The notes under the pieces were generated by a model. That model was given only the letters and a program-made list of their open reading frames with translations, made no database searches and had not been told where the DNA came from. Below are positions 35,371 through 45,689 of a stretch of DNA of 64,000 nt, in pieces; position 1 is the first letter of the stretch; every line of letters starts with the position of its first letter. The position numbers and the translations under genes were made by a program. The stretch comes from Pycnopodia helianthoides (lineage: Eukaryota > Echinodermata > Asteroidea > Forcipulatida > Asteriidae): assembly GCA_032158295.1 (NCBI GenBank), contig CM063260.1, positions 14,703,452 to 14,767,451 on the forward strand, given 5' to 3'.

Positions 35371-35800
35371 TAATTGCCACCGTTGTACACCAAGCAGCAT
35401 GGGTTGGTTGTACGCGAAGCAGCATGGATGGAGTCATGTCCGATTTTACAACCAAAGATTTGGCATCTCGATCACAACAAGAGTGGACAATAGTTGTTTC
35501 AATATTGTTTATTTATTATACATGTATTTAACTTCATTGCTAAAAGTAAAAGTGATTTACAGTTTTAATTGCATATGATTTATACAATAATCGCTTTGTA
35601 TACACGAAGCATCATGGATTGAGTCTTAACGAGAGAGTGAAATCGTGCAATCAAGTCAAGGGATCAGACCTGTGTGACCACGCAAAAACATGTTGATGTT
35701 ATTCAATGTATAAGCATCTGTTTTTTTAAAGGACATGCAGATAAAGTAATAATACCAGAAACTCACTCATTAAGTTAACAAAAACTTGAAGTTTTGTAAG
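35371..35800. other. Spacer with short direct repeats
   Basis: 'gtacacgaagcagcatgg'-like phrases occur three times (35390, 35410, 35600). No gene. Confidence 0.4.
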
Positions 35801-38234
35801 TTATTAAGCTTATCCCCGTGTTGATGGAAATTTAAAACTATTTCCGGCGGTAGCCAATGAACGACAAAGGGGCAGAGAAGCGTTGTGAAATGATTGTAAT
35901 AAGTCCCATGGCTTGGGTTTGGTCTCTGGTAATAAACCACCCTATGTTGTTTTAGTGGGAGACAATGGTCTCTGTCTTTTAAAAGTCAATAGGCGATGGT
36001 TAAGACAACGCCCTTTTCTTTGATGTTTGCATGCATCCTTAACATCATATACAAAAATGATAAAAAGGGAGTTGAAAGGGGGGGGGGGTTAGAAGAGGGG
36101 GAAAGAAAGAAAAAACATATGAAAAAGAACTCATTTTTTCCGGTTATAATATGTTGAGCCGTTTGTGTTTTTTTTTTTTTTTTTCATTTAATGGAAGGGC
36201 TCAAAACATACAAGTGATGTCACACATTTCGGGACTGCATACACTACCCATCGCTATGCCAATTGTTTGTCGTTAAACTTGTTATTGAATTCGATGACGT
36301 TTGCGTCCATAATAAGTTCTATCTAAGACATTGCGTGTGTGTTTTCTTGTAGGTTTTGGTGTGGTGTACAGTCCCGAGTTCGCTTATTCCAAGGCATCAC
36401 AAACTGAGTTTAAAGCTTCTTTTTGTGGGCAGTTTGTGTACATTTACACAATGTCCAGTACGATTAGGACATTATCCTGTCCAATCGTCAAAATGTTAAT
36501 ATAATCTGTTAGGAGTCTCTTGTATCATTATGTGCTTTGTTGCTCGACGATAAGCAGAGAAAACAAAATCCAAACAAATGTTGAGATTTGTTGAGTTGGA
36601 GCCTCACAACCACCGAGAATCGGCCTTCCTGCAAACCGTGTTACACCAGGATGGTTTTTGTGGATCTTCTGTAGGAAATAGAATACTATTTTCTTTGCGT
36701 GTCCTTCTATGATGCACATATCAAATACCATCAAAATGTTTTTGTTTTTTTTGGTCATCACTAGTCTCATCTCATGGTTTGCTTGCACAGGGCTACATGT
36801 ATGAATTCACTCTTTCCCTTACACACGGCGTCTGTATGGTTAAATCAAACCATAGAGCTATAAACAAGGAGTTGGCACAAAAGCTTCCCTGACCTTAATC
36901 CAATTAACTCCCGAAGCCAGCCCAATAGAGCATGTACATTGACCACCAACTGTTTTTACGACCAAAAGGAATGTTGTCGGTCTGCACACACGGGTTTACA
37001 AATAAAATATCTTATTCATGAATATGCATCTTAAGTATGATTGGCTGATCTGTGTCATTTTAGGAGGAAAGGGAATGCTGTGTGGGTCTGCACACACATG
37101 TCTACACGGCCACGGTCTACGTACACGGCGGCGGACTGTGTGTGGGGCGTACACGCATCGATGTATGCGCATCGGTCTAGAATCGCTCTTTTTCGATCGC
37201 TCTTTTTCGATCGCTCTTTTTCGACCGCTCTTTTTCTATCGCTCTTTTTCTATCACTCTTTTCTAATCGCTCTTTTTCATCCATCGATTGGTAAAAAGGA
37301 GCTATCGATCACATGGAAAGGAGCGATCGATCGATGCAAAAGAACGATCGATTTGTTGATCGGATTAACTGCCTCTTTGGTGTTCCTTAGAAACTGTGTT
37401 TATCGAATGATAAACTGTGTTTATCGAAAAACTGATAAACTATGTTTATTACTTGTAAAACAATATTTATCGAAAAACTATGTTTATCAGCCCGAAAAAC
37501 TATGTTTATCAAGCGATAAACATAATTTTTCGATAAACAGTGTTTATATTTTGCTAAACAATGTTTGTCTTGATAAACTATGTTTATCGGTAAAAAACAG
37601 TGTTTATCGAGATAAACTAGGTTTATAAAGTGATAGACATAGTTAAAAAAAAAAAAAAAACAGTGTTTATCGGTCAACAAACACTGTTTGTCGGTAATAA
37701 ACAGTGTTTTTCGAATTATTGGGCATATGGCTTGCTATAGATGTTTTCCTTTTCAACATTTTCTACTTCAGGACAATACATACTCTAGAATTGTCAACAA
37801 GGCCTGACCAACGCATTCTAGGCCCAAACACATGGCATCAATATGGATTTTTGAATAATGTAATTTTGCCGAACCTTTAAAAAGACGGCATCTGGAAAAC
37901 AAAGCAAAAATTAAGGAAACTTAAATTTTGACTGAAATCGGTCAATGGAACAAACAACAAACACCAACAAACAAAAAACTCTTAGACCAAATTTTATTAA
38001 ATCTGCTTGCGTCATCTGGATGAAACAAACATAGTTGGCAAGTTCAATAATTTATGTTAATGGCTTTGGAAAATACGACGGGGCAAAAGGTGTGTGTCCC
38101 CCCCCCCCCCCGGTCCAGTATTTCCGAACAAAAATATTGTCCTGTTCGGATAGGCCTTGGTCTAAGGAAGGTAATATGGTTAATTCTGTTGAGTTTTTGT
38201 TGATACGCATAACCAAAGCGTTGTAAATAAGACC
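35801..38234. repeat. Right arm of large inverted duplication, upstream of C1q gene 2
   Basis: Inverted match to about 2525-6200, lacking the 4085-5496 insertion (empty site near 36520). It includes an inverted CGATCGAT/GAGCGATCG module (37165-37350) and an expanded TAAACA cluster (37385-37710). The long frame 37041-37628 is produced by these arrays and is not a gene. Confidence 0.75.
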
Positions 38235-38235
38235 G

Positions 38236-38286
38236 GTAAGAACTGTTTTAATCGTTTGTTTTTGTTAAATATATTTTACATTCCAG
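38236..38286 (+). other. Candidate 5'UTR mini-intron of C1q gene 2
   Basis: 'aagaccg' is followed by GTAAGAACTG, and the segment ends 'tttacattccag' right before the ATG. At 51 bp it would be a very short intron. A longer one from the GTAATA at 38171 (116 bp) is an alternative. Confidence 0.35.
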
Positions 38287-39102
38287 ATGAAGATTACCGT
38301 AACAGTAGCCCTTGTTGTGGCTTGTATGCAAGTTCAGTTCATGGTGGCTACAGTTGCTGTTTCACCTGATCCGGAAGTGACGTGTAACTCCTGCTGCCAG
38401 GGCCCAGCTGGTATACCTGGATTTCCTGGATCAAATGGAAACCATGGCCAGCATGGGCTTCTAGGTCCCAAAGGTGATGCAGGCTCTCCCGGGGAGGTAG
38501 GTGTACCCGGGGCTACAGGAGACATGGGCTCAGATGGACTGATCGGTGACCCCGGCGCAAAAGGAGATCATGGACTGAAGGGAGAGCAAGGAGTCGGTCA
38601 ACCAGGAAAACAAGGACCTCAAGGTCTGCCTGGGATGAATGGATTGAAGGGGGAGAGAGGTGAATCTGGACTAGCTGGACAGACTGGTGAAGCAGGTGAA
38701 TGTAATACGCGACGGTCCACCTTCACTGCAGTGAGGAATAGCCGCTTCAGCCCTCCATCCTCCAATGATCCTCTGCCCTTTGAAGAACTATTGTTTTTAG
38801 AGGAAGGGACAGACTTCAACTTGGCTAATGGCACGTTTACGTGTACTGTGCCTGGGATATACGTCTTGATGTTCACAGTCATGAAACAATCAAGTGAGTC
38901 TAACCTATATGTCCAGCTGAGGAAGAACGGCAACATCATTGTTTCAGGGTATGTACGCGCTGCAGATTATCATCAAGTGAGTAGCAGTGCGGTTATTTCC
39001 CTGCACCATAGAGATCAAGTTCACTTAGCTGTACACGGTCAAGTACAAAGTAACTCTAACCGTTACACGTCTTTTACTGGATTCCTGTTGTACGAAATCT
39101 AA
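38287..39102 (+). CDS. Secreted collagen-like C1q-domain protein, copy 2 (271 aa)
   Basis: Same architecture as copy 1: signal peptide 1-25 (MKITVTVALVVACMQVQFMV), CNSCC at 33-37, collagen repeat 39-138 with the same Gly-X-Gly break at 102-104, Cys139, and C1q head to 271. NGT at 181-183 is a potential N-glycosylation site. It differs in the C1q core: the usual Gly before Asp-Gln-Val is Arg (242), the preceding Pro is Ser (238), and RGD in the collagen part is KGD. These changes could alter folding or ligand binding. The ATG is fixed by the acceptor-like AG directly in front. A poly-A signal lies 65 bp after the stop, so this copy has the most complete gene signals. Probably a secreted oligomeric recognition protein; the ligand is unknown. 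Confidence 0.93.
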   Translation: MKITVTVALVVACMQVQFMVATVAVSPDPEVTCNSCCQGPAGIPGFPGSNGNHGQHGLLGPKGDAGSPGEVGVPGATGDMGSDGLIGDPGAKGDHGLKGEQGVGQPGKQGPQGLPGMNGLKGERGESGLAGQTGEAGECNTRRSTFTAVRNSRFSPPSSNDPLPFEELLFLEEGTDFNLANGTFTCTVPGIYVLMFTVMKQSSESNLYVQLRKNGNIIVSGYVRAADYHQVSSSAVISLHHRDQVHLAVHGQVQSNSNRYTSFTGFLLYEI

Positions 39103-39167
39103 ATGAAACAGAGCTACAAACGAAAACGAATTTTAAAATATCTTATACAACGCTTTAATACAACAAT

Positions 39168-39173
39168 AATAAA
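39168..39173 (+). terminator. Poly-A signal AATAAA of C1q gene 2
   Basis: Canonical hexamer 65 bp downstream of the stop codon, in AT-rich 3' sequence. Confidence 0.6.
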
Positions 39174-40350
39174 CCTATTTCTTAATGTGTGATGTAACTT
39201 TACAAAATATGTTTTAAATATAAATCATTTGCTTATCGGCAAACGAGGCTTTTTTTAAGAACGAATTGAATAATAAAACGTGTTTGTATTAAATCGTTCT
39301 AAACAATATTATAATATTTGCCTATATCACAGCTACGACCGTTTGTGTGAGAAAAAAAATTAGTTTTAACATAACTAACCATATGGCATTGAAAGCTTTT
39401 TTTTTTGGATCATTGTTTTTTTTATTATTTTTTTTATATTTAGGTCACGTTTTGGACGCAGTAATTGTTAGTTTATCCCATTGTGGGGGAAAATTACATT
39501 TCAAACACTTAAAAACCGACATTATCGTCAACTTAGTGTATATGGTGCAATGAAGAGGCGTGATTGACGTTTCAATGGCCCTGGTTTTCCTTCTTTGGTT
39601 TGCATGAAAACCAGAAGGTTTTGTGATGATTGAATAAAGCGTTTCAAAGTTATGGGCAAACAATTATGGGTTTTACAATGTGCCCCCCCCCCCGTGCTGA
39701 TCGGGTAATAGGGTTAAAATAGTTAAGTCCTTCTTGTAATTATTTGTATACTCTTTGTTGAGAAAATAGCAACTGTTGAGCCATTTTCCCAAACGCAGAG
39801 GAAACAGGGGGTGCATCTTTGAGTCACACTTTGGTCACTTTATCGAGGGACTTTGCATTTCGTTTACCGTTCCCTTTCTGGGATTTACGCCAATGACTGT
39901 AAATGATGAAACAGATATTGACTGCTTCGAGTGCTATGGCTAAAACTACGACTTCCAAGGTAATCATATACATTTTTGTTCCCCCGGAGGCAAGGCAGAA
40001 AAACCCACTCTGTGGATCTCCGAGGGAGTCTTAGTTTTAACCAAAGCGCGAGTAAAATCAGTCAATATTTGTTTTACAACACCCCATACATAATGTTGTG
40101 CCTAGACGTCTACTAGGTATTAAGACGGATATATTTAGCCTAGACGTTTAGGTACCAAGAAGCGGCTGTTGCTATGGGTATAGTATATTGGTTGATATGA
40201 AAAAGAACGGTAACAGTTAGCCAGTGGAGAAAATATGATTTTTAAAACAACTTAAGAATGGAAAACAAATCAATCATTGAAAGAACAGGTTATTAGCAGT
40301 AATTGTATTTATATTACATAACATAAATAAGTAAGCAGTAAATGAAGTGG
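39174..40350 (+). repeat. Downstream flank of C1q gene 2
   Basis: Similar to 560-1170 (inverted), 48590-49130 (inverted) and 56056-57110 (direct). Shared phrases include 'gatgtaactt', 'ttgcttatcgg', 'gtgcatctttgagtca' and 'gactgcttcgagtgct'. No coding region conserved between copies was seen. Confidence 0.6.
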
Positions 40351-40354
40351 GAAT

Positions 40355-40525
40355 TTATTTGACACCGGTGTTGATGTTAAGTCCAAAGGGTTGGACTGTC
40401 TTAAGTTGGTGAATCCAATGCGATTCTTTGAGTTTGCGTTGTGTGTCATCACCATTGCAAGCCTCAATCACCATAAGTTCAACATCTTTGACGTTGTGAT
40501 TGGGGCTGTGATTGGGATATATTTA
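40355..40525 (-). pseudogene. Penelope-like element, C-terminal GIY-YIG fragment
   Basis: The minus strand reads NHSPNHNVKDVELMVIEACN, then QRKLKESHWIHQLKTVQPFG, ending NINTGVK-stop. This matches the final helices of the GIY-YIG nuclease of Penelope-like elements, as in the fragment at 7213-7653 (REKLWIRRIKTIQPHGLN). It is a different lineage, only about 55 codons long, and truncated. Confidence 0.65.
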
Positions 40526-40626
40526 ATCGTCTTCTATCACAATTCACAGTGCTCGATACATCTATGTATAGCTATAACATGTAATAAATTCAGAATGTGA
40601 GTTAAACAAACTCTGGCATTTCTCTC

Positions 40627-40670
40627 TTCTGGACAGACTGTTTCGTACCATAAGGCACTCATCAGCAGAA
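40627..40670 (-). ncRNA. Hammerhead ribozyme, Penelope-associated minimal type
   Basis: Minus-strand order: stem I 5' strand UUCUG; core CUGAUGA; stem II GUGCC-UUAU-GGUAC; GAAA; a two-pair stem III CA-GUC-UG; cleavage triplet GUC; stem I 3' strand CAGAA. All conserved core residues are present and both stems pair. Very short stem III hammerheads are characteristic of Penelope-like pseudo-LTRs, and a Penelope nuclease fragment lies 100 bp away on the same strand. Predicted to self-cleave after the C at position 40632 (minus strand). Confidence 0.75.
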
Positions 40671-40954
40671 TGACGAAAATATAATACAAGTAGCATCTTA
40701 CCTTATTTCGAATTAAGCGCGCGCAAGCGCGACGCGCGTTACGTCATTGAAGTTAGTACGCGCTTACGTCACTGAAGTAAGAACATTGATCTACATTATA
40801 CTGACTGGATAGGACGACTGCGCGTAAATGTAGCGAACGCGCGCGTTTGCAAGTGGGGCTTTTGAATTTAAACGGGGAGGCGGCGCACAATCTGCACGCA
40901 ACGCAAATAAATGATTTTCGGGGTCGTGGAAAAATATTGCTCCGTTTTTTGCCG

Positions 40955-40962
40955 TATTTAAA
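40955..40962 (+). promoter_or_regulatory. TATA-like box of the P-element THAP exon
   Basis: TATTTAAA about 62 bp before the THAP start codon, inside the left part of the P-like element. Confidence 0.35.
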
Positions 40963-41023
40963 GGTTTCGTTGTGTAAAACAAGGGATGACACCGTAGTCA
41001 AACACAAGTTTTATGCTGCAACT

Positions 41024-41103
41024 ATGGTAAAGGTTTGTGTTGCGGTAAGTTGCTCTTCTTCAGGAGCTATGTACAGACGAGAAAATTGGATTTCCTTTCA
41101 CAG
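41024..41103 (+). CDS. THAP zinc-finger first exon of P-like transposase (partial)
   Basis: ATG followed by MVKVCVAVSCSSSGAMYRRE and NWISFHR, then a donor (CACAG before GTAAGAG at 41104). This matches the start of THAP (C2CH) domains: two Cys spaced by four residues (CVAVSC) and the aromatic FH(R) before the usual FP motif. In P transposases THAP binds the element's own ends. The exon carries 26 codons plus two bases. The second THAP exon (with the C..H pair) and the catalytic domain were not found in the remaining 1 kb. The upstream in-frame reading from 40847 is incidental. Confidence 0.72.
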
Positions 41104-42060
41104 GTAAGAGGTGTAGTCTGCAAAAAAACCGAACACTGACACATATTATTTTTATATTACTTGATCATGCTGTTTTCAAAATAGTATTTTATTTTTGGGC
41201 CTGTAGGCCTATATTATTTTTTTTAAATACAAACTTCAATATAGTGTATAAGTGTTCGGGCCGACAAGGGTGAACACCTTTTGTTTGGGTTTTGTTTTTC
41301 TGTGTAGGTGTTAACTGCAATGCTCAATTAATTAAATTAAATTCGATTGAATTCAAAGTTGTTAATTGTTTGTTTTTGACATTTCTCGTGATTGCCTGTA
41401 TAAATTGTTTAGGAATAAACTCGTTGGCAGACTGAACCTTTATGTTACGTTTTCCTGCTGTTAGTCTTCCCTTCTCTATATCTATTTTACGTTTTAGTGT
41501 TTTTGTTTCGTGTGTAACTAATTAAATTTCTGATACGATTAATACACAGTTATGGTTTCTTCAGTTTTAGTTTCCATGTGGCAATTATCTAACTTTCTGA
41601 TTGTAAATATGAAACAAACGGAGCTAAACTGGCTCCTTCTTGAAAAAAAATCATCATTTTGTATTGAATAAACCACTATCTACTTGTATGTGCGAGAGTC
41701 TTGTTTATTTATTATACGGTCACATTAGCCACAATTTATCTTATCCCAAATTTATTGGTTTTTAAGATTGGACCTCGAAGTTTTCTAATGTGCTTGATAC
41801 TTTAAAAACAAATATGTGTTCATGCTCTAGGCCTATATAAATTGATTGATGAAATATCAATCTAGATTAAGAAACTCTCTCCAAAAAGAAAAATTATTAT
41901 AAACCTTCAACATGCTCATCATCACTCAAGTACTTGTACTATTAGTATTACTGCATGCTTGAGGCCATGCATGCTGGGACCGCCGCGCTTGCGTACTTTC
42001 ACGCAAATACCCCGTTCAGCGACTACGCGCTTAGCCATAACAGCGATCATCGAACGTGCA
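41104..42060 (+). other. Deleted interior of the P-like element
   Basis: No open frame of note. The tail around 41550-41700 with AATAAA looks like a retained 3' UTR, so the 5' and 3' ends of an original transposase gene may have been kept while the middle was lost. Confidence 0.4.
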
Positions 42061-42115
42061 CAAACGCGCTGAGTTGTCCTATCCAGTCAGTATAATGTAG
42101 ATCAATGAGTAAGAA

Positions 42116-42299
42116 CACATCTGTCTCGATGCCGGCACTTTGAGACGATTTCGCTTTTCTTATTCAGTGTACCTAGGTCTGGCCTACATATGATTATGTA
42201 CTTCTCTGCTATACACAAATTGAAGAGAGAGAGAGATATATGGGAATGCAGAAGAGAGATATGCCAGAGTTTGTTTAACTCATATTCTGAATATATATA
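42116..42299. other. Spacer with (GA)n and (AT)n tracts
   Basis: Short (GA)n near 42223 and AT-rich sequence near 42290. No gene. Confidence 0.5.
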
Positions 42300-43082
42300 A
42301 ATATCTATACTTTTTTTACGTTCGATTATGTAAATGTCAAATAAATGGTTTGTAATTTTTTTGATGATCACAATTAATCAAAACGGCATTAAATTTGACC
42401 TTTTGACCGGCCGAAAAAAAATCCTCTTTGATATGTACGAATCCCATTTTTGGAGATGTTTGATGAACGTCATGTATCAAATTTCGCTCTAAAAGAGTAT
42501 ACAATAAACATACTATTTTACACTATTTCAGCGTGGCGTTATAAACACTTGTTATTTTTTTCTCCACTATCACGAGAACTCAAGTTATTGGAAAGAAGAG
42601 CATCATAAAACTGAATTTGATGTTACGTTACCTCGTAATAGTTTCTGCGTCATAGATAGTGCAGGAAGTACCGTTCTGATTTGCATTACTATAACTAGCA
42701 AATTTAGACTGATATTAATCAAAGGAGAATAATAATTGATAGTTACTATAGAATGTAATTTATCCTATAATATACGTTATTCTCATAAACACAAATAAAT
42801 ACAAATATTCTGCAAATAATGATGTACTATGAGTGCAGGCATATGCCGGAGTTTACTGTCATCCGTGTTGGCTGGCTGATGTGTTTCAAATTACAGGAGA
42901 ATTTATATGACGCTAAAATAATGGTGACTGGGCATTGATCTCGTTGTCATTCGGAAAACGTAACCAACAAACATTTGAACATTTGAAAGCAACTAATGTA
43001 AGGAAGAAAATGTTACTATTAAACTTGTTCAGTCTCAACTATACTTACAAGGAAAATAGTGGTAAAACTATTGTCATGAAAA

Positions 43083-43124
43083 CTGCGTGAACTTTTGTAG
43101 CAACAACGTCTTTATCAGATACAG
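43083..43124 (-). ncRNA. Hammerhead-like motif, repeat C copy 1 (degenerate)
   Basis: The minus strand reads CTGATAA, then a spacer, AAAA in place of GAAA, then GTTC and ACGCAG. It is homologous to the better-preserved motif at 58572-58613, but two core positions are mutated. Confidence 0.35.
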
Positions 43125-43299
43125 ATGCAACTACTCCAACAGATGCAATGACGCAACTCTAACTATGCAAAACATATAACTTGAAGGACCATCTTATGCG
43201 CAAATCCTTTTGAATTTCGGTTCAAATTGGGTGGAACAAATCATATGAAATGAAAAAAAAAAATAACAATAATTCGTTTATCCGTTAATATGCCATTGT

Positions 43300-43717
43300 A
43301 CCATTATAAATGTGCTGCAATGTTTATTTTAAAAACAATTATTCCGCTCCCTCAAACTATCCCTCTCCCCCTCAATCTCTCCTTTCGTTTCCCTTCACCC
43401 TCACCACAATCCCCACCCTGGTCGGTTACAACATGTTTCTTGATGCTGTTGTAGTATACATGTAATAACAAAACAATTAGCACAGTTATACCTATAAACG
43501 TGCAGCAGTGTTTTTTTTTTTTTTTTTTTTTTTTATTTTTTTTTATTATAAATTAGGTTCTACCCCCGCCCAACCCCCTCCCCTCCCATCCCCTCCCCTC
43601 ACCATCCCATACCCCACCCCAACTCACTACATTTGTTTCGCGCTGGTGGAGATTGTTATAAGAACCAATCAGCACAGTTATGCCATTATAAAAGTGCTGA
43701 AGTGTTTTTTTTGTTCT

Positions 43718-43749
<32 letters not shown>

Positions 43750-44110
43750 GTTCAAGCAATTTGATTCTGCCTCCCCTCCCCCTCCCCTTCCCTCCCCAAC
43801 AACTTCTCTCTGGCAACGACTTTGAGCTGCTGGTGTAGTAATGACAATAATAGAACAATTATACTATTATAAAATGTGCCAAAGTTTATAGCCAACAAAT
43901 TCGATTTTGCCTCTCCTCCGTCCCCCACCCACCACCTCCTCCCATCCCTCCCCCGACCATTTCAGAAATATTTTTGTTTTGAGCTGTTGGTGTAATATTG
44001 GCAATAATAGCACTGCTACACCAATAAAAAGTGTTGAGGTGTTTATTCCAGAGATTTGAGTGCTCCCACCTCTCTCCCCTTTCTATCCCGGCCTCTTATT
44101 TGAGTTTATA
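43300..44110 (+). repeat. About 180-bp tandem array with pyrimidine-rich blocks
   Basis: Units are recognised by 'ataaangtgctgaag'-type phrases at about 43309, 43493, 43685, 43870 and 44025. Each contains a C/T-only stretch of 40-80 bases. Some units also have long T runs. Homopurine-homopyrimidine blocks can adopt triplex structures. The open frames here are low complexity. Confidence 0.8.
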
Positions 44111-44149
44111 TCGAAGAGTTGTCCAACTAGCTGAGTGTGTTTTAGTGTT

Positions 44150-44370
44150 CTAGAAATGCTCCATGCACAATGGGCAGATTGGGACGGTGCATTTACCACA
44201 TCGGAAACGAGATTTCTTTTTGCATATGGAGTCATGGCAACAATTCTCTTTGTCTGTTTTTACTGGCCATTGGGTTCCAACATCATGATTACGGACCTCT
44301 CTTGATACCGCTGCAACTGGTGCTCGTTTCTTCACTGGTGGTGGTTTCAAGTTGGGATATTTCCCTTGAC
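44150..44370 (-). CDS. Zinc-finger terminal exon resembling piggyBac transposase C terminus
   Basis: The minus-strand exon begins after an acceptor (T-rich tract, then 'cgtag') and runs about 73 codons to a stop. It has a basic proline-rich lead (KPPPVKKRAPVAAVSREV), then TQWPVKTDKENCCHDSICKK, RFRCGKC and ICPLCMEHF. The pattern His/Gln-Trp-Pro, CX4C, CX2C, CX2C matches the cysteine-rich zinc-binding tail of piggyBac-type transposases and domesticated PGBD proteins, which binds the element's ends. The catalytic exons are not visible upstream. A second, broken copy is at 59729-59946. It could belong to a host gene derived from a transposase. Confidence 0.5.
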
Positions 44371-45170
44371 CTACGAAAAAAAAAAAAAAAAAACATTCAC
44401 CTTCCTCTACATGTACGAAAGATTTGACAATCAATGTAAAACCATGGCATGGCAAGTGATTATTTTTATGTTTTGCCTCGTACTAAAAATAGGGCTTGAA
44501 ACTGAAGACTTGCAATCATATTTACAGACCAGTCAAAAACGGATATCAATCTTTCGTGTTGAATTTGTCAATCTGTTTGTATTTGGTACTACGTCAAATT
44601 TGTTGGACTGAGTTACAAACAATAGTGCAGCTCGTTTGGTTTGTTCCACACCTTTGAGAAAAAAAAATAGGGAGCTTCATTGGCTACCGATTAGGGAAAA
44701 CAATCATTTTAAACTTGTTTTTTGTAAAAAAAAAAATGCGTGAACAACTCTACTGCCATATATTTTTTAATAATTTGCTGTCAAAATTGACACCCCTCCA
44801 TGTTTTATTCGGTCCACACTTGACATCACTCACTTGAATGTCTCATGTGCAAACCAAAATCAAGGTCATAAACCTTCCATTGTAGGCTGACCTCCGATTT
44901 GGAACAATCCTTCCTCTTGCAATAAAGATAATCTGTGAGGCTTTCTCAACGCGTATGTACGGCTTATCCCTCGAGGCAGCGACCCCCCCCCCCCCCACAC
45001 ACACACAATTGCAACAAGCTGCATAAGGAGAGCCTCCGAAAGGCACTTTCTGTCACGCGTATAAAACACTGTTTGGACACAATCCATTTTTATAATGGTC
45101 TACATAGATGAATGGAGGTCCCCCATCAAACGTTATGTTTCTTCAAGGCATTTTCGCTCTTTGGATTATG
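44371..45170. other. Spacer with homopolymer runs; end of repeat C
   Basis: Roughly 400 bp (44395-44800) have no counterpart in the second repeat C copy and may be a small insertion. No gene was recognised. There is a poly-C run at 44983. Confidence 0.4.
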
Positions 45171-45179
45171 GCTTAAAAA

Positions 45180-45457
45180 GGGGAAACAATTGTATTCCGG
45201 AGGCTCCCCAGGTCTGCTTTGAGGGTTATGTAATAACCCGTGCATAGACCCTATATAACCAGTATGTACGCACGGCATATCCCGTAACAACGACAATGCC
45301 CCTATAACTGCTTAAAAAGGGGAAACAATTGTATTCCGGAGGCTCCCCAGGTCTGCTTTGAGGGTTATGTAATAACCCGTGCATAGACCCTACATAACTA
45401 GTATGTACGCACGGCATATTCCGTTGCAACGACAGTGCCCCTATAACTGCTTACATT
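45180..45457 (+). repeat. 139-bp tandem duplication
   Basis: 'ggggaaacaattgtattccg' starts at 45180 and again at 45319, with near-identical sequence to the end of each unit ('cccctataactgctta'). Confidence 0.9.
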
Positions 45458-45655
45458 TAGACATGTTACAAGATCAAAGTATGAGAGGGACCAGTTGCTC
45501 TCAACTTAGTTCAGGTGGTGTGCAGGAGAGGGCTCAAGCTACAAGCCCAAATCCATAAGCTCCCGAGCTGTATGACCCCAATCCATAAGCCCCTGAGCCA
45601 TATGCCCTAAAAGCCACCAAACCCGAAGACATCTACCCCCACTACGCACCTCTTC
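45458..45655. other. Short spacer with degenerate 30-bp repeats
   Basis: 'atccataagcnccngagc' occurs twice near 45550 and 45580. Nothing else was noted. Confidence 0.4.
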
Positions 45656-45689
45656 CGATGATGTTTTTACAATGTTTAGTGTTATCATG

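Larger units (their letters stand above)
40784..42107 (+). mobile_element. P-element-like transposon derivative (1.32 kb)
   Basis: 32-bp perfect terminal inverted repeats beginning CATTGATCTACATTATACTG, with CA...TG ends, flanked by an 8-bp duplication AGTAAGAA (40776-40783 and 42108-42115). Inside, next to the left end, is a spliced THAP-type first exon. An AATAAA lies at 41667-41672. An 8-bp duplication plus a THAP DNA-binding N terminus is the signature of the P superfamily. The catalytic part is missing, so it looks like an internally deleted copy. Confidence 0.87.
42300..44955 (+). repeat. Repeat C, copy 1
   Basis: Direct match to 57445-60115 through most of its length, for example 42790-43000 with 58290-58480, 43300-44110 with 58930-59660, and 44150-44370 with 59725-59950. 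Partial copies lie at 46265-46680 (direct) and 47980-48420 (inverted). It carries a hammerhead-like motif, a tandem array and a zinc-finger exon. Confidence 0.78.

Noticed and set aside
37041..37628. 195-codon plus-strand open frame
   Set aside because: It is generated by the GAGCGATCG and TAAACA repeat modules. The composition is repetitive Phe/Leu/Ser and the frame is not conserved in the inverted partner.
43508..43825. Phe/Pro-rich ORFs in the 43.5 and 58.9 kb regions
   Set aside because: They are produced by poly-T and pyrimidine blocks of the tandem array.
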